From: Dioscorea cayenensis subsp. rotundata | Lineage: Eukaryota > Streptophyta > Magnoliopsida > Dioscoreales > Dioscoreaceae | Assembly (NCBI RefSeq): GCF_009730915.1 | Contig: NC_052475.1 | Coordinates: forward strand, 30,999,016-31,063,015 | Reading direction: 5' to 3' | DNA: 64,000 bases | Part shown: one piece after another, positions 26,266 to 35,784 of the stretch | How the letters are laid out: each line of letters starts with the position of its first letter | Position numbering within the stretch: the first letter of the stretch is position 1 | The notes under the pieces: generated by a model | Told to the model about the DNA's origin: nothing | Databases searched by the model: none | The model's input: only the letters and a program-made list of their open reading frames with translations | Translations under genes and position numbers: made by a program

Positions 26266-26993
26266 GTTCCTGAAAAGATCGCCAGAGGTCTCTACGACAC
26301 TCACAAAGTCAAACAATCAAGACAACCAACCAATTAAACAATTCAATCAACCCATAATAAATCACAAACAGCACACACCAATTTATACGTGGAAAACCCT
26401 TCGATGTGAAGGATAAAAAACCACGGGACCGTTCAAGGAGTCCACCCTTTACTTCTCTTATTGATAAATTGAGGGCAAAAGAACCCCAAATCAGTCAACA
26501 AAGGATTCACAACCCACCAACAAACTCCAAGAACAATAAGAGACGAATATAGAGCAAAAAAAGTGTAGAAAGCACCCAAAAAACTGCTGGTCTGTTAAAG
26601 CTGCGTTTCTGACCAAACAGGAGCACCTGAGGACGATTCGACCGTTCAAAATGAAGCCCTTCTTGTCAGGAACAAGCTGGCCAAATTTGAGCAAAATCGG
26701 ACCACGGGAGCACCTCCGATCGTAGAGTTGATCAAAACTGCGTACATAAAACCGAGAATAACAAACCCCTCTTAAGCTCTCTCTTTTATTCTTTGATTGA
26801 CGTCCGCCTTTCTGATGTTGTACAGCCAAAACCAAAGAATACCATCCCCCAAAAAAAATTCTCTTGGAAACCCTAATATTAATGCCAAATGGACCCAAAA
26901 AATAAGACATAACAAGTCTAATATAAAGACCCAACATAAACAACAAAAGCAATATAAAATATTACAAATATGGGCTGGACCCATAACAGTTCC
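26266..26993 (-). mobile_element. Solo LTR of a Ty1/Copia-type retrotransposon with target duplication
   Basis: The LTR spans 26271-26988 (718 bp), bounded by TG...CA, with the same five bases, GTTCC, on both sides (26266-26270 and 26989-26993). On the minus strand it begins TGTTATGGGTCC. Near its 3' end it has GGTTTTCCACGTATAAATTG, a stretch resembling the U5 side of plant copia LTRs. No internal region is present, so it is a solo LTR left by LTR-LTR recombination. The intact target duplication suggests a moderately recent insertion; age cannot be measured from one LTR. Confidence 0.8.
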
Positions 26994-28052
26994 CATCGCA
27001 TCTTATAATAATCCTCCATATTATCATAGTGAAACATTGATGCAGAAAAATCATCCTCATAATACTCCTCTGTTTCACTGCCTTACTTTTAACTTTATTC
27101 AGTGCCTGTGCTTCTCCATTAATTTTAAGATTTCTTCTTTTTAATTGTTAAACACAATGAGAAACATTAAATTAAAAGTCAAGAAGATTGAGGAAAGAGA
27201 GGTCTGATGCCTGAAAAGGTTACGGGAAAAGAGGATGAGAATTCAGAGCTCTGTAGCATTACACAGCTCATGTCACACCCACACCAACTCACATTCATCA
27301 CCCACTCATCTCTCTCTCTTTCCAGCACAGACACATGGACACATCTAAAAAACAGTATCTCCAGCTCTGCTTCATAAGCTGTGGGCTATATCTATATATA
27401 CATTTATATCTTTGGTTTCAGAATGCAGTAAATCTTTCTGCAGGCTTTTGTATCTGCTTTTCTGGGATGTTTGTTCCCTCTCAATCCTGTATCTTATTTT
27501 CACCAAAGTTCACACACTAGCAATGCCAAGTTACAATGATTAATTACAGAGTATTGGACAATAATTCAACTGCTTAGGAGGTACAAAAGTACTAGAGTAG
27601 TGTATGGCACAAAGATGACCTACAAACCTAGGTGATGGCTGATGGGAACTCATCCTGAAGCTCTTGGTTTCCCAACTCCTGCAAAGTCACATCCAAGTTC
27701 ACCAAAACCATCATACAGATTCCATAACTCTCTTTTCCCCACTGGTCAACAAGTAAAACCCATCTTTATAAGCTCTCTTATTAACTTCTCCTCTCCAACA
27801 CCACCTTCCCATTAGCCCATTCTCTGTCACAGGAGTCTCCACAGTCCAATAGGGAACTCCTCCATCCTTTCCTTTCCTTGTCTTTCTTTTCTCTTTAGAG
27901 CAATGCAATCATGGACAGATGCACTCATTCCATGCAAAAAAGGTTGTGGGATTCTTCTTCATTCCATGCAATTGGCTGGATGCTCTGCTTCTCATGTGCT
28001 ACAGTATATACACTTGCCATTTTTACTCATCTAAGGTCTTGCATGTGGAAAT
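26994..28052. other. Spacer upstream of MIR169
   Basis: No protein gene is supported. A TATA-rich stretch near 27388-27406 and CT-rich sequence near 27309-27322 could belong to the pri-miRNA promoter or transcript. A short open minus-strand frame ending near 27625 was considered and not accepted. Confidence 0.4.
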
Positions 28053-28227
28053 GAGGTTTATATTGTGCAGCCAAGGATGACTTGCCGGTCATGTTTCTCT
28101 ACTGCTTTAACATCATGCATGCAGTGATTAAATGTTACGTAATACGTAGCTTTGTGAGAGTGCATGCATGGTTTATTATTAGATTCATACCTATCCGGCA
28201 AGTCGTTTTTGGCTATGCAATTACCTC
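28053..28227 (+). ncRNA. MIR169: MIR169 precursor hairpin
   Basis: The 5' arm carries a sequence identical to plant miR169 (CAGCCAAGGATGACTTGCC plus two G) at 28068-28088. The 3' arm at 28195-28217 (CCGGCAAGTCGTTTTTGGCT, then ATG) pairs with it almost fully, with three G-U wobbles and one terminal mismatch. The stem continues outward with GAGGT (28053) against ACCTC (28227), giving a foldback of about 175 nt with a long terminal arm of roughly 106 nt. miR169 guides cleavage of NF-YA transcription-factor mRNAs and affects drought, nitrogen and flowering responses. No NF-YA gene lies in this window. The primary transcript ends are not visible. Confidence 0.93.
28068..28088 (+). ncRNA. miR169: Mature miR169 (5' arm)
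   Basis: 21 nt matching the miR169 variant ending in CCGG. The expected star strand lies near 28198-28218 on the 3' arm, similar to the known miR169 star GGCAAGTTGTCCTTGGCT but with U in place of C at two positions. Confidence 0.93.
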
Positions 28228-29348
28228 CTTTTCTCATGCTAGACCTGTGATGATGATATACATAGCTAAAGAATATATGCATGCAAACATGTTGGATATT
28301 TGAGGTTATGTGTTTTTGGTTTTCATATAATTTTTTTTTCCAAGCTAATTAAATTAATTAAACTCTTCCTCATAGCTAGATTAACATGCATCATCTCTAT
28401 CTTGCTTACCGACGCTAAGCAAGGACTGATTTCTACCACTGTCCTTGTGTGATTGATGTTTCTCTAACGTGCGTAGAGGTTAATGAAGCAAGGGTGCCAA
28501 GTGTTGGGACATCTTGCCACATGTTTTTTCTTCATTGCACTATTTAACGTCCATTATAGCTTCAGTACTGCTCACCATATGCATTAATTCATTCATTGAT
28601 GAGTGAATGTTGAATGAATCTTTATCATTTTTTTTTTCTCTTCTTCTGGTGTTAATGTGAATCTGATAAATTAACCATCAGATCTGTTCAAATGAGAGGC
28701 TTATAAATATTGCAAAATAGTTATTATCTTTTCTTCACCACCACATTGAAGTACATCATGAGTTACTCAACTTAATTACTCCCCAATCTTTTTTATGGAA
28801 TGAGTTTTCACTTCACTACCAAAGCCAAATCCATAAACTCACAGGATGGAATCGAGTGGCTTACATTACATGTGTCACGGAGTATACGTACGGCAAGTGT
28901 TTTCACAACTTATTTATTTATGTTTCAATTTCTCCGGAACTTATGGTCCAAATGTGTGTACGAGGACCTAGTGCAGTGTTGTGTAGCAGTTCTAGCTCAA
29001 AATGTTATAGATTTATTGTCTATAAAAGAAGTCATAAATGAAATATAAAGAAGATGGATTCCCTGCCTTTTTGTGTAAAGTTCTCTGTCCCATTATAAAT
29101 GTTTCATTAACCGTTTTATAAGAAGAATAGTTAAATTAATATTTTCATAAATATTTAGTTTATACATTTATTTTACTAATTTCTCACTCTATTCATTCTA
29201 TTTATGTATTATAATAGTAATAAAATACAATGTATTTAAATAAATTGATAAAATTTAATTTTAAAAATTAATATTTAAATTTTTAGAAATGGACGCTTTA
29301 CATTGAAACGAAGAGAGTATTTTTGAACCACGATTGAACGAATTTTGA

Positions 29349-29380
<32 letters not shown>
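28228..29380. other. Spacer, no supported gene
   Basis: It contains the probable 3' part of the MIR169 primary transcript and AT-rich DNA, ending in a (TA)n tract at 29352-29380. No coding frame is supported. Confidence 0.4.
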
Positions 29381-29383
<3 letters not shown>

Positions 29384-29630
29384 TGAGAACCCATCATCTA
29401 GGGATGTCCCTAGATTTTAAATCTAGGGATGTCCATAGTAGTCATCGGATGAAAATCTGACGGTTCTTATTATTATAAACAGTAGAAATTGCGTTCTACA
29501 GTGTTGAGCAGTGATCATGAACAGTAAAAAAGTGTACAGTGTTTATATAATCAATCAATTATCGGATGATGATCCAACGGTTTAGATTTAAAACGTCCAT
29601 AGATTTCAAATCTAGGGATTTACTTAGATG

Positions 29631-29637
<7 letters not shown>
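29381..29637. mobile_element. MITE inserted between (TA)n tracts
   Basis: The left end (CATCATCTAGGGATGTCCCT then AGATTT) and the reverse complement of the right end (CATCATCTAAGTAAATCCCT then AGATTT) form terminal inverted repeats of about 45 bp around a 257-bp element. It is flanked by (TA)n on both sides, so a TA target duplication is possible but cannot be read. It contains GATCCAACGGTTT, a motif common in such elements. It lies about 310 bp upstream of the DUF962 start. Confidence 0.65.
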
Positions 29638-29668
<31 letters not shown>

Positions 29669-29945
29669 GTGTATATACAAAATATCCAATTTTTTTAATT
29701 AGGATATACATGATTTAATTAAAAAAAATTAAAATTCATAGAATTTTTTAAATCTAATAAATATAGGTATTAATTCTAAAGATGCAGACCAAAAAGTGGA
29801 AATTCCCAAACTCGCCAGTGAATTATTAATTATTACATCTATGCCACCGCCATGGCATAACTCGCCCCCGTCTTTCACCACGGACATACGACGGCCTCCC
29901 AAATTTCTCCAGAAAATGCAATTCAAGATGATTTCAATGGCTTCA

Positions 29946-32078
29946 ATGGGGAATGGAGGAAGAGGGTTGTTCGATCTGGAGAAGCATTTCGCCTTCTATG
30001 CCGCATATCACACCAATCCCATCAATGTTCTCATCCACATGCTCTTCGTCTGGCCAATCTTCTTCACTTTCGTTGTGCTTTTGCACTTCACTCCTCCTCT
30101 TATTCGTCTTCCCGTCCCCTTCTCCGATGATCTTTCTATCAGCTCGGCCTTCGGCGTTGCTTTCGTCTACGCCTTGTTTTATGTCCTTTTTGATAGGAAA
30201 GCTGGCTCCTTGGCCGCCCTTCTCTGCATGCTCTGCTGGCTCGCCACTCGCGCCCTTGCCCGCCGCCTCGGCTTCTCCCTTGCCTGGAAGGTTGTTTCTT
30301 TTCCCTAATCCATCCCCCATTCCCCCCTCTCTTTGATTTTTTTTTTTAATTTTAAATTCGCTTGTGATTTTGATTTCCCTATTTGTTCAAAGCTGAGTTT
30401 TTTTTTTTTCATCTTTTTAGTATGTTAATTATTTATTTTGATCTTGTGTTGTTTGATTGTACCTGCTGCTACAAAGCCTAAGAGAGATATATATAAAATG
30501 CTTGTGGCATTGTTGTGTTTCTTCAAACTATATGACTTCTGATTATTTACATAGAATTTTGTATCATTTATGAGGCACAAATTTTATGATGGTTGGTGGG
30601 TAGTTTGTTAGTTAGCAATATCTCTATTTTTTAATCAATTACTTCTTCTGTCTTTCTGGTATGCGAATGGCTGGTAAGTGGGAACTACCATTGATTCTCT
30701 GCTTGACTATTTTAGAATGATCTGGTCTTCTTTATTTATTTATTTTGTTTTTTTGTGTGAAATAATTAATTATATCAACAAGTTGCCATCTATATGTTCA
30801 TTTAGCCTTTTGACAATGCTGGATGGGTGGTCCTAACATATTCTGTGATCTATGAGCCCTTAATAAAGTTACATAACTTCTGAATTTTAGATTATTAGTA
30901 TTCATCGTGTGTATTTGTTTTATACTCATATCAGTATTGCAATGCTGTTGTGATGTGTCTCTTGGCTTGTTTACTAATTTTTTTCTTCCCTTACCTTCTT
31001 CATTTCACTCACTTGCTGCCATGTTCTTTCTCTTATCCTTTGTCTTTTGTAAAAGATTGTTCGATAGAAGAAGTTTAAGGTTCTGTATAGTGGATGATGA
31101 TGCTTAATTATGTAGGATATTATCTGATGTTTTGACTCTCATTTCCTTTTTCTTTTTCTTTGTTGAGGAATTTCAGCTGGAGCTGTATAAATTAACCTAT
31201 GAATGAGAAGTGATGCCTTATTTTTTATTTTGGAGAATGTTATTCTGTTTGTTGATCTTTAATTATCCAAATTATATAGCACTGAATTAGCTGTCATGCT
31301 TATAATTTTGCCAGCCAAAACTCATCCTTTTAGGAGATGGTCATATAATGTACTCAGTTAATTTAAATAAGCAACTCGTTGTAGTGTATCCTGGATAGAG
31401 TAAGATAAGAATTCATCACTGAAGTAGAGCATTCTGACCATGCACATAATGTGATCATGAATAATAGCTGGTTATAGTTGATTGTATAGGGTGGTTATTG
31501 ACTATACACAGCCATTATAGCAGAACTCAGTTTATTGCAAAGTGATATGACTTATCCTCAATATGATTTTTAATGATAGTCACTTATGGCCGTTTGTCTA
31601 AAGAAGTTATGAACTAGTAAACTGTGGTAGAAGAATATCTTTATTGCAAATATTTGTCATACAGGTGGTTCTCGCTGTCCAGTTGTTCTGCTGGACTGGA
31701 CAATTTATAGGCCATGGCATATTCGAGGTAACAACTCATTCCAATCTTCTCCATTGGATGCCGATAAAACATGCTATCATTATTCATCAGATCCCACTCA
31801 TGATTCGTTGATATTTTCAGAAACGGTCACCCGCTCTTCTGGATAACCTGTCTCAAGCTTTTCTGATGGCTCCATTTTTTGTTCTGCTCGAGGTAATCAT
31901 CTATTTGCGCAAATTGAAAGCATCTCAACACGACCTAAATTACTCAATTTTTCATCTTCAGGCATTGCGAGATTTCTTCGGCTATGAACCGTATCCAGAT
32001 TTCTATGCCAATGTCCAAGCTAAGATAAAGGCGAACCGGAAAGCACAGCAGCGCAACAAACACAAATTCTGTGCTTGA
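29946..32078 (+). CDS. DUF962 / Mpo1-like membrane protein, 4 exons
   Basis: Exons: 29946-30290, 31665-31727, 31821-31892, 31962-32078; 198 residues. The start MGNGGRGLFDLEKHF was chosen because relatives begin just before GLFDLEKHFAFY; in-frame ATGs at 29937, 29928 and 29916 are alternatives. Conserved signatures are FAFYAAYHTNPINVLIHMLF and FIGHGIFEKRSPALL, with spaced histidines. The ending FFGYEPYPDFYANVQAKI is also typical. Three to four hydrophobic segments indicate an ER membrane protein. Yeast Mpo1 is an iron-dependent dioxygenase in 2-hydroxy fatty-acid alpha-oxidation (phytosphingosine breakdown). The same role is likely here but inferred. Intron 1 is 1.37 kb. The stop is 87 bp from the stop of the opposing PPR gene. 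Confidence 0.93.
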
Positions 32079-32165
32079 AGAACTTGGAAGCTTCCATTAC
32101 TTGCAAATCATCTAAAAACTAGCAAATGTTCAGCTCGGGTTGTGCACAAGTTTGTAATATATTAT

Positions 32166-33608
32166 CTAGAACATGTGTTCCCTGATCAAACTGTTGCCAG
32201 GTCCTGGCTTCTTAACTCCTCTCCCATGCATCATCCCTCTGAGCCTAAACACTTGGTTCCACTGTCCAGCACCAGCGTAGACATGGGAGAGCAACACATA
32301 ATCACTGCTGTGCTCTTCCAACTCCTGGAGATTTCTCTGGACAAGCTCACCTAGCTCCACCTCCCCATGAACTCTACAAGCTGCCAGCAGTGCTCGCCAG
32401 ACCACAGCATTGCCCTTCACTTGCATGCCATTAATCAAGTCATACCCCTCCCTGAGAAACCCCATTCTCCCAAATAGATCAACTAAGCAACCATAATGCT
32501 GAACCATAGGCTTGATCCCATAATCCTTTGTCATGCTTTCAAAGTAGTATTTCCCTTCCTCCACGAGCCCTCCGTGCGCGCACGCGCACAACACGCCCAA
32601 AAACGTAATGCCATCGGGGGACGCTTGACCGCGCATTCTGTCAAACAGCACCAGCGCTTGACCCGCACGCCCGTGCATGGCCAGTCCCAGTATCATCGAG
32701 TTCCATGAAATCACACTCCTTTCCTTCATTCCCTCGAACACATCTACCGCTCGATCGATTTCCCCGCACTTGGCGTACATATCAATGAGCGCGTTGGAAA
32801 CCGAGACGAAATCGCGTAGCATGGAGCGGCTGAGCCGCGCGTGAATCCGTTTCCCGTAATCCAACTCGCCTAACTCGGAGCAGGCGGAGAGGGTGACAAC
32901 GATGGTGGCGTCGTCTGGCGTGAACCCGCTCCTCTGCATCCTCTCGAACACTCGTAGCGCTTCTCGGTAGTGGCCGCAGTGGACGTGGCCGTCGATGAGA
33001 CTGTTCCACAACACTATGTCAGCATCCGCGCCGGGTATTTCTTCAAACACTTGATAGGCATTAGACATGTCGCCGAACAAACCGTACATATGGACGAGAG
33101 TGTTCCTCACAAAGGAGTGGGTTTGAAAACCATGTGTCAGCACAGAGCCATGGAGCTGCGCGCCCATCGCAGCGGTGGGTAGGTCCCCGCACAGCTTGAG
33201 CAAGAAGGCGAAGGTGAAGTTATCCGGAGAATTGCCGCTGCGGCGCATAGTGCGGAAGAGGAGGAAAGCGTCTTGGGTCCTGCGGGCTTTTGCCAGTGCT
33301 CGAATAACGGTGTTCCAAATGAAGGTGTCTGGGTGTTGGATGTGGTTGAAGAGGGAGAGGGCGTGGTCAGTGGCGATGTGGTGGTCGGAGTCGGCGCAGA
33401 AAGTGAGGAGCTTGGCGAGGACGAAGATGTGCTGGTCGAAGCCAGTGCGAATGATGCGGGCGTGGAGTTGTTCCAAATGGCGCATTGTGATGCATGATTG
33501 GATGAGCCAAATGAGATGATGCTCTTTGGAGTAGGAGTAGGAGTAGTTGTAAGCCTCTGATGGTGGAGATATCTTGCTGCTCAACCAGCACCATCTCCTC
33601 ATCATCAT
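32166..33608 (-). CDS. Pentatricopeptide repeat protein, PLS class, E type
   Basis: Intronless, 480 residues. A short N-terminal region precedes the first recognisable unit LIQSCITMRHLEQLHARIIR (about 35-54). P-, L- and S-type repeats follow, for example FIWNTVIRALAKARRTQDAF, IVLWNSLIDGHVHCGHYREA and VISWNSMILGLAMHGRAGQA. A C-terminal E domain contains VVWRALLAACRVHGEVELGE and ends at GVKKPGPGNSLI. No DYW domain is present. Such proteins act in mitochondria or plastids, usually in C-to-U RNA editing, where an E-type protein would need a DYW partner. Targeting is not clear from the N-terminus. Base composition is more GC-rich than the surroundings. Its 3' end meets the DUF962 gene. Confidence 0.93.
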   Translation of the reverse strand: MMMRRWCWLSSKISPPSEAYNYSYSYSKEHHLIWLIQSCITMRHLEQLHARIIRTGFDQHIFVLAKLLTFCADSDHHIATDHALSLFNHIQHPDTFIWNTVIRALAKARRTQDAFLLFRTMRRSGNSPDNFTFAFLLKLCGDLPTAAMGAQLHGSVLTHGFQTHSFVRNTLVHMYGLFGDMSNAYQVFEEIPGADADIVLWNSLIDGHVHCGHYREALRVFERMQRSGFTPDDATIVVTLSACSELGELDYGKRIHARLSRSMLRDFVSVSNALIDMYAKCGEIDRAVDVFEGMKERSVISWNSMILGLAMHGRAGQALVLFDRMRGQASPDGITFLGVLCACAHGGLVEEGKYYFESMTKDYGIKPMVQHYGCLVDLFGRMGFLREGYDLINGMQVKGNAVVWRALLAACRVHGEVELGELVQRNLQELEEHSSDYVLLSHVYAGAGQWNQVFRLRGMMHGRGVKKPGPGNSLIREHMF

Positions 33609-34332
33609 TCATTGTTAGTGTTCCGCTATAATAATTAGTCACAACACCAACCATACCAACTAAATTTGTGGTACACAGATAAACATCTAATTCATTATTT
33701 ATTTATTTTTTTTATTATCAGAAAATTTAGTTATTTTATAAAATTTTATAATTTTTTTTTTTAAATTAGCTCTAATTTATATATTCACGTTTCTTACTGA
33801 TATCTAATTCTAATATGAGAGTTGAATAAAATGTTAAAAGTAATTTTAAAAAAATAATAATAAATATTTCGTGATATTTAAAAATAATAGAAAAAAATAT
33901 AGATTTATTACGGATATAGATTGAGTATATATTTATCTACCCCTTGATTTCTCTATATAGAACATGTTTATCATCTTTATAAAAAAAAATTAAAAATTAA
34001 AAATTAAAAATTGATGTATTAATATACCTTATTAGTACTTGGTTTTTTGTGCATCAGTGAAAAGATTAAGATACATGATATGTTTACAAAATTTGTGCAT
34101 GAAGCTGATAGATGTCTTGTTGTATTAATAATGTATGGTAGAAAAAGATGACCAATGAAACACAATAGAATAATGAAAAGATGGTTTCATATCTATATGC
34201 AGCATTGCAAATATGGAACAAAAGATGGATCACAGACCCCATTTCATTAATAATCCAGCTACTATAAGTTTAGGGTGCTCATGTGTCACAAAGGTTTATT
34301 ATAAAGAAGATCAAACTCATTCACAGAGGTTT

Positions 34333-34627
34333 GGTTAATAAAAATGAGAGTAAAGATCTTGTACTATCATCTCATATGAAAAAAGATGGCAGAACTAATC
34401 CTAATTAATTACACTTGCTATCCTTTATCTCCATCAATCAATCAACCAAGGGATTGAAGGTGGTTAATTTTAGGAAAAATGGTTAATAAAAATGAGGGTA
34501 AAGATCTTGTACTATCATCTCATATGAAAAAGACGGCAGAACTGATCCCAATTAATTACACTTGCTATCCTTGATCTCCATCAATCAATCAACCAAGGGA
34601 TTGGAGGTGGTTAATTTTAGGATAAAT
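34333..34627. repeat. Tandem duplication, period 148 bp
   Basis: Two direct copies start at 34333 and 34481 with GGTTAATAAAAATGAG. Both contain GATCTTGTACTATCATCTCA and CCATCAATCAATCAACCAAG and end with GGTGGTTAATTTTAGGA. Only a few substitutions and one short indel separate them, so the duplication is recent. Confidence 0.9.
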
Positions 34628-35404
34628 AAATTATAACTCCATGAAAAGTTTCAAATTTTTTAAGACAGATCTTAGGTATTTAAACTTTCTAAATAATTTT
34701 TTTTTCAGTTTATTTTTTTCGGTAACCATAGCTCACTTCATTAGTTTATTTTATTTTACAACATATTTTTTGTTTAATAAGTATATTTTTTGTTTAACAT
34801 TGTGTGTTTATATGTAACTACATAAGTTTTTACTTAATATATTACATTTTTATTTAATATTTATTTCTAATATTGATATATAACATTTTCGTTTACTATT
34901 ATTTGTTTCCGCTTAAAAAGCTGAAAAAAATTGTTTTGACCAAATTTTTAGTTGAGTTTAAGTAAAACTCTTTAACTATAAAGTGGAGCAGGGCGTATAC
35001 GAAAATCTTAATACTTGACCTAAAATCAATCCAAAATTTAAAATTATAAAAATACTTTTATACCAATATGTCATATATATATATATATATAATATATATA
35101 TATACCAATGTGTAAATATTGTATTAAGAAGTGGAGCTATTCATAGATTAGAAGATTGATGATGAAAGTTGGCCACTTAAACCAAAAATATATATATATA
35201 TATATATTATTTTGGATTGAAAGTTTTTATTCCTATTATAGCATTGTTTTGCATGTGTAATTAAAAAATATATATAAATTCCATTACTTTGGATTGATAT
35301 TTTCAATTTTTAAATTTTACATTATGGGTGTTTTATCAAAAAAATTATACTTGTTATGGTTTTATAATTTTATAATTATATATATATAATTAAATATTTT
35401 TAGG

Positions 35405-35585
35405 TAGAGGCGGTGATGGGTCGAAGATCCTCAAGGATACTTGACTTCCCATTAGGTTCGAGTGTGCGGTGAGTTTTTGAAACCTAGACAGGTATCAGAG
35501 ACGGGGCAGATGCAGAGGTTGGAGGAGTAGGGGCTGGAGTAAGATAGTTAAAATCTGTCCCTAACCTAACCTGTTGTCATCTCTA
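35405..35585. repeat. Possible degenerate hAT-type MITE
   Basis: The left end TAGAGGCGGTGATGGGTC and the reverse complement of the right end, TAGAGATGACAACAGGTTAG, resemble the TAG(A/G)G-start inverted repeats of the hAT-type element at 61759. No matching 8-bp flanks were found, so the call is weak. Confidence 0.3.
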
Positions 35586-35759
35586 CGTGTTCATTATATA
35601 AGTAATACATCATGAAATTTATTTACCCAACTTATGTTTGAATAACTCCATCATATGACAATATCATAAATAGCTTATTAGCATTGAATACCTTATGTAC
35701 AAGCTAAAATTAGAGTTAACCCCGTATAAAATTTGATTACGTGGTATATTTAGAAAGTC

Positions 35760-35784
35760 TGCACACGCACACGCACACGCACAC
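35760..35784. repeat. CACACG simple repeat
   Basis: About four tandem ACACGC/CACACG hexamers. It is an ordinary microsatellite. Confidence 0.8.

Noticed and set aside
27625-27908. Open minus-strand frames upstream of MIR169, one ending in QELQDEFPSAIT
   Set aside because: Several overlapping frames are partly open, none has a start with exon support, and no family is recognisable.
28058-28282. Small frames on both strands over 28058-28303
   Set aside because: They coincide with the MIR169 hairpin, which explains the sequence better.
29796-29945. N-terminal extension of the DUF962 protein
   Set aside because: The long frame opens at a GTG rather than ATG, and relatives begin near GLFDLEKHF; the in-frame ATGs between 29916 and 29946 are more likely starts.
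29943-30336. Antisense and alternate-frame ORFs over DUF962 exon 1
   Set aside because: Shadows of a real exon with strong family matches in the sense frame.
35490-35505. GGTATCAGAG, resembling a tRNA-Met primer-binding site
   Set aside because: There is no LTR end beside it and no retrotransposon coding region; it lies inside the short hAT-like repeat.
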